This document shows positions 57,229-64,000 of a stretch of 64,000 nt of DNA, in pieces. The position numbers and the translations under genes were made by a program. The notes beneath the pieces are model-generated. The model searched no databases and was not told where the DNA came from. It saw only the letters and a program-made list of their open reading frames with translations. Where the stretch lies: positions 620,001 through 684,000 of the forward strand of contig JACQDM010000002.1 of the NCBI GenBank assembly GCA_016201045.1. The letters run 5' to 3'. Numbering within the stretch: position 1 is the stretch's first letter; every line of letters begins with the position of its first letter. Origin of the DNA: Afipia sp. (GTDB lineage: Bacteria > Pseudomonadota > Alphaproteobacteria > Rhizobiales > Xanthobacteraceae).

Positions 57229-58053
57229 TTACGACTGGCTCTGCCGTCCGGCCTGATCGACCTTGACCGCGACATTGAGGATTTCCTTGCCGCCGCCGTA
57301 GCGCGTGCCGCGCACCGGCGCCGCGCTCAGATAGTCGAGGCCGATGGCGACGCGGATATAGGCGTCGGTGGTGCAGATCGCGTTCGCGGCGTCGAAGCCG
57401 ACCCAGCCGAGCTTGTCGACATAGGCTTCGGCCCATGCGTGCCCGGCGTCCTGCGCCACCATGTCGTCGGAGCGCAGCAGATGGCCCGACACGTAGCGCG
57501 CCGGGACCCCGGCGCTGCGAGCGCAGGCGATGAAGATGTGCGCGTAGTCCTGACACACGCCGCGGCGTAATTTAAACGCCTCCGATGCGGTCGTTTCGCT
57601 GTGCGTCGGATCGGTGTCGAACGTCATGTGATCGTAAAGCTGCAGCAGCAGCGCGTGGCAAAATCCAAGCACGTCGCCTTCGGTTTCCGCGCGCAGATCG
57701 TGGGCGAATTTCGCCATCTGATCGTTGAGGTCGGTGAGGGCAGTTGCGCGCAGAAACAGCGATGGCGGAAAACGCTCGTCGGTGCCGCGCAGCACGCCGC
57801 CGGTATCGTGGGTCTCGACCAGCCCGCCGACAGTGATGGTGAGGTCCGAGAGCGGGCCGTGAGTCAGAACATGCGTCACGTTGCCGAACGCATCCTGATG
57901 GGTTTCGAGCCGGGAATCGCTCGAGACGTCGATCTGCCAGTTGGCGACATATTGTCCGTCATGGCTGCCGGGCGTCATGCGCAGAATCTGGATCGCGCCG
58001 CTGGCCGGCGGCTCATACTTGTAAGTGGTCGAGTGGGATATTCGCAGGCGCAT
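57229..58053 (-). CDS. Transglutaminase-like protein of the Anbu cluster
   Basis: The 274-residue protein has the bacterial transglutaminase N-terminal region (MRLRISHSTTYKYEPPASGA) and a papain-like core. The catalytic Cys is in LRRGVCQDYAHIF, His in DAGHAWAEAY and Asp in GWVGFDAAN. It is probably a peptidase or amide ligase acting with the ATP-grasp and alpha-E partners. It starts 39 bases after the alpha-E stop. Confidence 0.92.
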   Translation of the reverse strand: MRLRISHSTTYKYEPPASGAIQILRMTPGSHDGQYVANWQIDVSSDSRLETHQDAFGNVTHVLTHGPLSDLTITVGGLVETHDTGGVLRGTDERFPPSLFLRATALTDLNDQMAKFAHDLRAETEGDVLGFCHALLLQLYDHMTFDTDPTHSETTASEAFKLRRGVCQDYAHIFIACARSAGVPARYVSGHLLRSDDMVAQDAGHAWAEAYVDKLGWVGFDAANAICTTDAYIRVAIGLDYLSAAPVRGTRYGGGKEILNVAVKVDQAGRQSQS

Positions 58054-58092
58054 GGGTTGAGACGAATCTTCGGTATGATGCGGAACGCTGAC

Positions 58093-59037
58093 TCAGATCA
58101 GATACTGCTTGGAGATGATATCGCCGAGCCGCGCGTTGTCCCCAATGAACTCCTGAATGAATTCGTGCAAGCCCCGCTGGAAAATATCGTCCATGTGGCT
58201 GTGTTCGAGGCGGTTGCGGACGCCGCGTGCATGGCGCTGCGCGGCACCCTGCCGTCCATAGGCGACGCCGATCTGGTCGAGATTGCGCACGAGATTGCCG
58301 TAACAGCTCGCCAATGAACGCGGCAGCGACTCGTTCAGGATCAGAAGGTCCGCGATCAGCCAGGGCTTGAGCGTTTCGCGATAGACCCAGTGATAGGCGG
58401 TGAGCGCCGAGACCGAGCGCAGGATCGAGGTCCACTGATAGTAGTCGAGCGGGCCGCCGACATGTTCTTCCTCCGGCAGCAGCACGTGATACTTAACGTC
58501 GAGAATGCGCGCGGTGTTGTCGGCGCGCTCGACATGCAACCCGAGCCGCGAAAACCAGTAAGCGTCGTTGCGCAGCATGGTGCGGTAGGCCGAGCCGTCG
58601 AAGCGCAACGAGGTTTCCTGCACGAAGCGCAGAAAATTGTTGAGCTGCTCGCGGGTCTTTGCGCCGTTGCGCCAAGCGCCCTGCAATTCGAGCCACGCGC
58701 CGTTGATGGTGTCCCACATTTCCGAGGTCAGCGCCGTGCGCACCGAACGCGAATTCAGCCGCGCGTTCTCGATGCAGTTGCGGATCGAGGAGGGGTTGTC
58801 GAGCGAGAACGACAGAAATTCGACGACCGTCTGCTCATTCGCTTCATCGTGGAATTGATGAAAGGAGTCGTCGACGCCCGCGGTCAGCAGCGCGGATTCC
58901 CATTCGTTGCTCTTGCCGCCGTAGGTATCGGGCAACGATGTCGCGCGCAGCGTCGCCTCGATGGTGCGCGCGAGATATTCCGCGCGCTCCACGTAGCGGG
59001 CCAGCCAGAACAGGTTTTCGGCGGTGCGCGACAGCAT
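58093..59037 (-). CDS. Alpha-E domain protein (DUF403)
   Basis: The 314-residue all-helical protein begins MLSRTAENLFWLARYVERAE, the hallmark of the alpha-E family. It carries LNSRSVRTALTSEMWDTIN, RTMLRNDAYWFSRLGLHVER and ADNTARILDVKYH. Function unknown; it always travels with the circularly permuted ATP-grasp gene, here nine bases upstream. Confidence 0.94.
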   Translation of the reverse strand: MLSRTAENLFWLARYVERAEYLARTIEATLRATSLPDTYGGKSNEWESALLTAGVDDSFHQFHDEANEQTVVEFLSFSLDNPSSIRNCIENARLNSRSVRTALTSEMWDTINGAWLELQGAWRNGAKTREQLNNFLRFVQETSLRFDGSAYRTMLRNDAYWFSRLGLHVERADNTARILDVKYHVLLPEEEHVGGPLDYYQWTSILRSVSALTAYHWVYRETLKPWLIADLLILNESLPRSLASCYGNLVRNLDQIGVAYGRQGAAQRHARGVRNRLEHSHMDDIFQRGLHEFIQEFIGDNARLGDIISKQYLI

Positions 59038-59046
59038 GCGGCAATC

Positions 59047-60465
59047 TTACTCGTCGAGGATCCAGGTATCTTTGGTGCCGCCGCCCTGACTTGAGTTGAC
59101 GACGAGCGAGCCTTCCTTCAGCGCCACGCGCGTCAGGCCTCCCGGCACGACGGTGACGTGATCGCGCCCGGTGAGCACGAACGGCCGCAGATCGACGTGA
59201 CGCGTGGCCAGACCTTTTTCGGTGCAGGTCGGGCAGGTCGAGAGCGCCAGCGTCGGCTGCGCGATGAAGCCTTCGGGCTCATGTTTCAATTTCTTGCGGA
59301 AGGATTCGATCATCTCCTTGGTCGAAGCCGGGCCGATCAGCATGCCGTAACCGCCGGAGCCGTGAACTTCCTTCACGACGAGGTCTTTCAGATTGTCGAG
59401 GACGTATTTCAGGTCTTTCTCTTCGCGGCAGCGATAGGTCGGCACGTTCTTCAGGATCGGCTCTTCGCCGAGATAGAATTTCACGATGTCCGGCATGTAG
59501 CTGTAGACTGCCTTGTCGTCGGCGATGCCGGTGCCGACCGCATTCGCCAGTGTGATGTTACCCGCCATGTAGGCCGACATCAGGCCCGGCACGCCGAGTA
59601 CGGAATCGGGACGGAAGGTGAGGGGATCGAGGAAGTCGTCATCGACGCGGCGGTAGATCACGTCCACGCGCTTCAAGCCTTCGGTCGTGCGCATGAACAC
59701 TTCATCGTCCTTGACGATCAGGTCGCGGCCCTCGACCAGTTCGACGCCGAGCTTGTCGGCGAGGAACGAATGTTCGTAATACGCAGAGTTGTAAACGCCC
59801 GGCGTCAGCAGCGCGACAGTCGGCTCGTTCGATCCGGAGGTCGGCGCAACCGAGCGCAAAGCCGCCAGCAACTCATCCGGATAATTCTCGACCGGCGCCA
59901 CGCGATGACGCGCGAACAGATCCGGAAACAGCCGCATCATGATCTCGCGGTTTTCCAGCATGTAGGACACGCCCGATGGCGTGCGCGCGTTGTCTTCCAA
60001 CACATAGAAATTCTCGGCATCGACACGCACGATGTCGATACCGGCGATGTGGACATACACATCGTGCGGCACATCCTGTCCGTTCATTTCAGGACGGAAC
60101 ACCGGATTCTGAAAAATCAGGTCGTCGGGGATGATCTTGGCGCGAAGCACGTCGCGGTTGTGATAGATGTCCTTGAGAAACATGTTCAGCGCCTTGACGC
60201 GCTGCTTCAGTCCCTTCTCCATCACTGTCCATTCCTTGCCGGACAGAATGCGCGGGATGACGTCGAACGGGATCAGCCGCTCGGTGGATTCATTGTCGCC
60301 GTAGACTGCGAATGTAATGCCGATGCGGCGGAACAGCAGTTCGGCTTCCTGGCGGCGATATTCCAGCGCGTCGGGCGGCGTCTCCTTCAACCAGGCGGAG
60401 AGGGCTTGATAGGCCGGGCGCAGATCGCCCTTCGGCCCGTTCATCTCGTCAAACGCCAATGCCAT
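59047..60465 (-). CDS. Circularly permuted ATP-grasp type 2 protein
   Basis: The 472-residue protein (DUF404/DUF407 type) has LIPFDVIPRILSGKEWTVME, RVDAENFYVLEDNARTPSG, VKEVHGSGGYGMLIGPAS and a C-terminal SLVVNSSQGGGTKDTWILDE. It is predicted to form a peptide-like bond with ATP. With alpha-E, transglutaminase and Anbu it may make and remove a peptide tag; this is inference from gene context. The start at 60465 is chosen because upstream in-frame codons to 60567 lack family similarity. Confidence 0.93.
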   Translation of the reverse strand: MALAFDEMNGPKGDLRPAYQALSAWLKETPPDALEYRRQEAELLFRRIGITFAVYGDNESTERLIPFDVIPRILSGKEWTVMEKGLKQRVKALNMFLKDIYHNRDVLRAKIIPDDLIFQNPVFRPEMNGQDVPHDVYVHIAGIDIVRVDAENFYVLEDNARTPSGVSYMLENREIMMRLFPDLFARHRVAPVENYPDELLAALRSVAPTSGSNEPTVALLTPGVYNSAYYEHSFLADKLGVELVEGRDLIVKDDEVFMRTTEGLKRVDVIYRRVDDDFLDPLTFRPDSVLGVPGLMSAYMAGNITLANAVGTGIADDKAVYSYMPDIVKFYLGEEPILKNVPTYRCREEKDLKYVLDNLKDLVVKEVHGSGGYGMLIGPASTKEMIESFRKKLKHEPEGFIAQPTLALSTCPTCTEKGLATRHVDLRPFVLTGRDHVTVVPGGLTRVALKEGSLVVNSSQGGGTKDTWILDE

Positions 60466-60698
60466 AAACGCGGACTGCTTCCTTCGCGCTGCGGTGCCGG
60501 GAGTCCGCGAGCTTAAAGTGATGGTAGCAAGGCTTGGGCCAGCGCGATATGCATTGACCTGAGGCAAATGGCCGAAAGGTTTACGTCATTGCCTGAAAAA
60601 CGGGCGAGACCTTGCCGCAGGAAGCGGCAAAATCCCGTCCGTTCAATGTGTTGCAGGTCTTTAAGTTCCGGCGAGCCGCCCGGCGGTGGAGAACGAAG

Positions 60699-61436
60699 AT
60701 GAGCGAAATCGTAACCGCCGGCATTCTGGTGATCGGCGACGAAATCCTGTCCGGGCGTACCAAGGACAAGAACATCGGCTTCATCGCCGAATACCTGACC
60801 AATATCGGCATCGACCTGAAGGAAGTGCGCGTCGTCGCCGACGACGAGGCCGACATCATCGCCGCGCTGAACGCGCTGCGCGAGCGCTATACTTATGTGT
60901 TCACGACCGGCGGCATCGGGCCGACCCATGACGACATCACCGCCGACAGCGTGGCGAAGGCGTTTCGCGTCGGCATCGATCATCACCCGGAAGTGGTCGC
61001 GCGATTCAAGGAGCGCTTCAAGGACGATCTGAACGAGGCACGGCTGCGCATGGCGCGGATTCCGGACGGCGCGGAACTCGTGCAGAGCGCGACGATTCTG
61101 GCGCCCGGTTTCATGATCGGCAACGTCATTGTCATGGCGGGCGTGCCGTCGATCATGCAGGCAATGATGGACATCGTCGCGCCGAAACTGAAATCCGGCA
61201 TGAAGATGCTGTCGGATTCGGTTCGCGCCAACGCGCGCGAAGGCGATATCGGCTCGCCGCTGCGCGACATCCAGAAGGCGCACCCAAACACGAGCATCGG
61301 CTCCTATCCGTTTCTCGATGAGGATTCCAAGCCCAATACCAATATCGTGGTGCGCTCTCGCGACGCGGACAAACTCGAAGCCGCGATGAACGAGGTGAAG
61401 GCCATGCTCGCAGGACTGAAGGTCGCGCGTCCGTGA
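60699..61436 (+). CDS. CinA N-terminal / MoaB-like molybdopterin-binding domain protein
   Basis: The 245-residue protein has the MoCF-binding fold: TAGILVIGDEILSGRTKDKN, FTTGGIGPTHDDITADSVA and MAGVPSIMQAMMD. It lacks the C-terminal deamidase domain of full CinA. Such stand-alone proteins are often named competence/damage-inducible protein A, but the role is unproven. GGTGGAGAAC precedes the ATG at 60699. Its stop overlaps the GTG start of the next gene. Confidence 0.88.
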   Translation: MSEIVTAGILVIGDEILSGRTKDKNIGFIAEYLTNIGIDLKEVRVVADDEADIIAALNALRERYTYVFTTGGIGPTHDDITADSVAKAFRVGIDHHPEVVARFKERFKDDLNEARLRMARIPDGAELVQSATILAPGFMIGNVIVMAGVPSIMQAMMDIVAPKLKSGMKMLSDSVRANAREGDIGSPLRDIQKAHPNTSIGSYPFLDEDSKPNTNIVVRSRDADKLEAAMNEVKAMLAGLKVARP

Positions 61437-61678
61437 GCGGCACGTTTTTCGACGCCATCAAGGCGGGCAAAATCCCGACGCCCGAATGCGCCAAGACGCT
61501 CGGCATCGAAATTCTGAGTCACGATCCGGTCAACCACTCTGTCGAACTTGAATTCGAGGGACGGCCGGAGTTCGGCAATCCGATCGGCCACGTGCAGGGC
61601 GGCTTTCTCGCCGCGATGCTCGACGATGCGATGGGGCTTGCGGCGGCGACCGCGACCGCGCTGATACGAAAGGCTTAG
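61433..61678 (+). pseudogene. Shrunken PaaI-like hotdog thioesterase
   Basis: The 81-residue frame has a GTG start overlapping the previous stop. It contains the first half of a hotdog protein: LGIEILSHDPVNHSVELEFEG and the helix region FGNPIGHVQGGFLAAMLDDAMGLA. It then jumps to ATATALIRKA, which resembles the usual extreme C-terminus of the family. About 55-60 residues of central beta-sheet are missing, pointing to an in-frame internal deletion. It is probably inactive, though still in frame and coupled to its neighbours. Confidence 0.7.
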
Positions 61679-61679
61679 C

Positions 61680-62276
61680 ATGCCGCGCGATGACATCAGC
61701 GATCCGTCGTTGCGACGCGCGGTCGCCATCGTCGCAATCCTCAACTTTCTTTATTTCGGAATCGAATTTGTCGTCGCGCTGACCATCGGCTCGGTCTCGC
61801 TATTCGCGGACAGCGTGGATTTTCTTGAGGACACGTCTGTCAATATCCTCATCCTGATGGCCTTGGGCTGGTCGCTGCGCGCCCGAGCGCGGATCGGCAT
61901 GGTGCTGTCCGCAATTTTGATGGTGCCTGCGCTTGCGACGGTGTGGGCGATCTGGAGCAAGTTCAACGCGCCCGTGCCGCCCGAAGCGTTGAGGCTTTCG
62001 GTCACCGGCCTCGGCGCGCTCGCCGTCAACCTGAGCTGCGCGTTTCTGCTCGCGCGTTTCCGTCATCACAGCGGCAGCCTGACCAGGGCGGCGTTTCTCT
62101 CCGCGCGCAACGATGCGTTTGCCAACGTCGCCATCATCGGCGCCGGCATCGTCACGGCTTACACATTGTCGGCGTGGCCCGACCTGATTGTGGGAATCGG
62201 CATCGCCATTCTCAACGCCGATGCCGCGCGTGAGGTCTGGACTGCTGCACGCGACGAACATCGCGCGGCGGCCTGA
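61680..62276 (+). CDS. Cation-transporter-like membrane protein (CDF N-terminal type)
   Basis: The 198-residue protein has five or six membrane segments and resembles the membrane half of cation diffusion facilitators: LRRAVAIVAILNFLYFGIEF, SVSLFADSVDFLEDTSVN (metal-site Asp pair) and RNDAFANVAIIGAG with Asp. There is no cytoplasmic C-terminal domain. It might export a divalent metal. It starts one base after the stop of the shrunken thioesterase. Confidence 0.82.
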   Translation: MPRDDISDPSLRRAVAIVAILNFLYFGIEFVVALTIGSVSLFADSVDFLEDTSVNILILMALGWSLRARARIGMVLSAILMVPALATVWAIWSKFNAPVPPEALRLSVTGLGALAVNLSCAFLLARFRHHSGSLTRAAFLSARNDAFANVAIIGAGIVTAYTLSAWPDLIVGIGIAILNADAAREVWTAARDEHRAAA

Positions 62277-62282
62277 ACGGAA

Positions 62283-63305
62283 CTAGCCGAGTTTCTGCCG
62301 TGCCAGCTTCGCGCCCGCGCCAAGCGCGTTGAGCTTGGCTTCGGCGATGTTGCGGTTCATCGGCGCCATGCCGCAATTCGTCGTCGCCATGATGTTTTCC
62401 TTTGGCACGAATTTCATCACGGCTTCGATTGTTCTGACGACGTCTTCAGGCGCCTCGACTTTGTCGCTGGCGACATCGATGACGCCGGCCTGAACGACCT
62501 TGCCCTTGAGCAGTGCGAGCAGGTCGAGCGGCACGCGCGAATTCTTGCACTCGATGGCGACCTGCTGGATCGGCGACTTGGCAATCGCGGGGAAAATTTC
62601 CTCGTACTGCCGCCACTCCTTGCCGAGCGTTTCCTTCCAGTCGGTATTGGCCTTGATGCCGTAGCCATAACAGATGTGAACCGCGGTCTTGCATTTGAGG
62701 CCTTTCGCGGCGCGCGTCAGCGCCTCGATGCCCCATTCGTTGACTTCGTCCATGAACACGTTGAACGCCGGCTCGTCGAACTGGATCATGTCGATGCCGT
62801 CGGCTTCCAGCGCCTTGGCTTCCTGATTGAGCAGGTCGGCGAAGGCGAACGCCATCTTCACGCGGTCGCCGTAGAATTTATCGGCGAGCGTGTCGATGAT
62901 GGTCATCGGCCCCGGCATCGTGAATTTCAGTTTGCGCGTCGTGTGTGCACGCGCGGCCTTCGCTTCCGCATCGTGTACGCGGCCTTTGAGTTTCAGCTCT
63001 GAGACGACCTGCGGTACCATCGCCTTATAGCGATCTTTCCGGATTCCCATTTCCACTTTATGCGCGAAGTCGATGCCTTCGACGCGCTCCAGAAACCCGT
63101 GAACGAAATGCTGGCGCGCCTGTTCGCCTTCCGTCACCATGTCGATGCCGGCGTCTTCCTGCACCTTCACGGCGAGCAGCGTCGCGTCGCGCTTGGCGTG
63201 AACCAGTTCTTCGCCCTTGAGCTTCCACGGCGCCCATAGCTTTTCGGTTTCCGCCAGCCATTCGGGCTTGGGCAATGAACCGGCGATTGTCGTCTGGAAC
63301 AGCAT
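62283..63305 (-). CDS. MetE C-terminal-like cobalamin-independent methionine synthase family protein
   Basis: The 340-residue protein matches the catalytic half of MetE. The zinc ligands are in VHICYGYG (HxC), AIECKNS (Glu) and TTNCGMAPM (Cys). It starts MLFQTTIAGSLPKPEWLAE and has DMIQFDEPAFNVFMDEV. Without the MetE N-terminal half it probably uses a methyl donor other than triglutamyl folate. No SAM or cobalamin riboswitch is seen in front. The start at 63305 is favoured over 63368 by family similarity. Confidence 0.88.
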   Translation of the reverse strand: MLFQTTIAGSLPKPEWLAETEKLWAPWKLKGEELVHAKRDATLLAVKVQEDAGIDMVTEGEQARQHFVHGFLERVEGIDFAHKVEMGIRKDRYKAMVPQVVSELKLKGRVHDAEAKAARAHTTRKLKFTMPGPMTIIDTLADKFYGDRVKMAFAFADLLNQEAKALEADGIDMIQFDEPAFNVFMDEVNEWGIEALTRAAKGLKCKTAVHICYGYGIKANTDWKETLGKEWRQYEEIFPAIAKSPIQQVAIECKNSRVPLDLLALLKGKVVQAGVIDVASDKVEAPEDVVRTIEAVMKFVPKENIMATTNCGMAPMNRNIAEAKLNALGAGAKLARQKLG

Positions 63306-63503
63306 CGGCGTTTCCCGTTGTTTCTTGATTGTTGCGCTTATCTGCCATGCTTGTGGCTTGGCATACAAGCCGTTCGCGCCAGCAGGATGGAATGTGATCG
63401 TAACGAGGGTTAGGGTGTAGCCGCCTCTATTAGGCGGATTGCCATCTCGACTTTGGGCGCGACGCTCTCATTTCTCCTTCATCGTATCGGGCAGATCTAT
63501 TTC

Positions 63504-64000
63504 TTAATGTGGTATCAACGGTGGCTGAGTATCTATCCCGCACCCAAGAACCGAATAGGCAGACGAGTCCAACGCTCTGACGTGTACGAGAGCAAAACGA
63601 ACAGGAAGCAGGTTCTGCGGAAATATCGAGATTGTCGGTCGCCGCCAGCCGCCTAATTCGGTCTCGACCCCGCTTCGGTGTTCAGGATCCATCAAGACCC
63701 AGCATCCGCAGCCGTTAGGCGGATGACACTGCTCGTCGAGGAAAACCAGACGCGGCATTCGGTTGGATTCATCGAAATTCGCCTGTTGCCGTTGATAGAT
63801 GTCGGCAATTTCGCGATGGGATCGGGAGGGAAACACCAATCGATTGTCCTTGAGCGATGCGACGGCAAAACCCGATACGTATGTCGCGGCGAAGGCGGCG
63901 AGGTAGCACGACGACAAGAAAATCTTGCGTCGCAGCAGCAGGACGACGCCCGCGATAAAAAGCGCGTAAATAAACAAGCCAAAAGCTAGTTCAAGGGCGG
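63504..64000 (-). CDS. Hypothetical membrane protein, 5' end outside window
   Basis: The frame is open through the right edge: codons before the TTG at 63977 continue without a stop, so the real start is beyond 64000. The visible part has two hydrophobic segments (FGLFIYALFIAGVVLLL and CYLAAFAATYVSGFAVASL) and a soluble C-terminal domain with NRLVFPSRSHREIADIY, NRMPRLVFLDEQCH and CGCWVLMDPEH. I recognise no family. Confidence 0.6.
   Translation of the reverse strand, partial: ALELAFGLFIYALFIAGVVLLLRRKIFLSSCYLAAFAATYVSGFAVASLKDNRLVFPSRSHREIADIYQRQQANFDESNRMPRLVFLDEQCHPPNGCGCWVLMDPEHRSGVETELGGWRRPTISIFPQNLLPVRFALVHVRALDSSAYSVLGCGIDTQPPLIPH

Noticed and set aside
59158-60516. Long plus-strand frame opposite the ATP-grasp gene
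   Set aside because: Shadow of a well-identified gene; no recognisable protein.
63306-63503. SAM or cobalamin riboswitch before the MetE-like gene
   Set aside because: No conserved riboswitch cores were found in the leader on the minus strand.

Overview
This window looks like chromosomal DNA of an alphaproteobacterium of the Bradyrhizobium/Rhodopseudomonas/Afipia group (Nitrobacteraceae) or a close relative. The evidence is the alphaproteobacterial F1-ATPase inhibitor zeta (DUF1476), a purC-purS-purQ-purL run followed by bolA, the Usg-family protein, an Anbu/alpha-E/ATP-grasp/transglutaminase cluster, a livKFGMH set with a DUF6867 partner, cox-type maturation genes, a CIRCE-controlled groESL, and GC-rich palindromic repeats of a kind common in these genomes. 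Most of the window is ordinary, densely packed core genome.

Layout. 1-9354: 3' end of alaS, icd with a leaderless DUF3455 gene behind it, a 21-bp-phased GANTC array, a TrmJ-like methyltransferase with an extra DUF559-like tail, small secreted or membrane proteins, ATPase inhibitor zeta, purCSQ and two tandem paralogous secreted proteins. 9541-24612: purL, bolA, an LtrA-like membrane protein, ergothioneine genes egtDB, grxD, threonine aldolase, a beta-lactamase-fold hydrolase, rpsD, a cupin, murI, cytochrome b561, purB-rpe and an EF-hand protein. 24756-35801: P1 peptidase, ccdA, the liv branched-chain amino acid transporter, a tiny Q/N/P/G-rich gene and pcaBDC. 35957-42693: a cox-type molybdenum hydroxylase cluster that has small and FAD subunits and maturation factors but no large catalytic subunit in place. 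42744-49571: DUF4189-like protein, adenylate cyclase, BcsS, DUF488/DUF72 and two glycosyltransferases. 52571-64000: groESL, usg, SDR, the Anbu cluster, a CinA/MoaB-like protein, a shrunken hotdog gene, a cation-transporter-like protein, a MetE-C-like protein and an edge-truncated membrane protein.

The most unusual stretch is 50038-52500. A lower-GC gene encodes an XRE helix-turn-helix fused to a large GTPase-like P-loop protein. Tandem 10-bp palindromes GCAA-N2-TTGY stand before the gene, and two more of the same form stand after it. The downstream pair lies just upstream of the promoter of a candidate structured RNA. Together they form a self-contained module (operators, regulator-NTPase, operators, RNA) between a repeat-rich zone and the groEL terminator. 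I know of no described system with this composition; mobile-element defence is one plausible role.

Two other non-coding structures stand out: nine GANTC (CcrM-type) sites at an exact 21-bp spacing ahead of the methyltransferase gene, and a pair of oppositely oriented hairpin elements at 56996-57161 whose stems differ in sequence but keep pairing.
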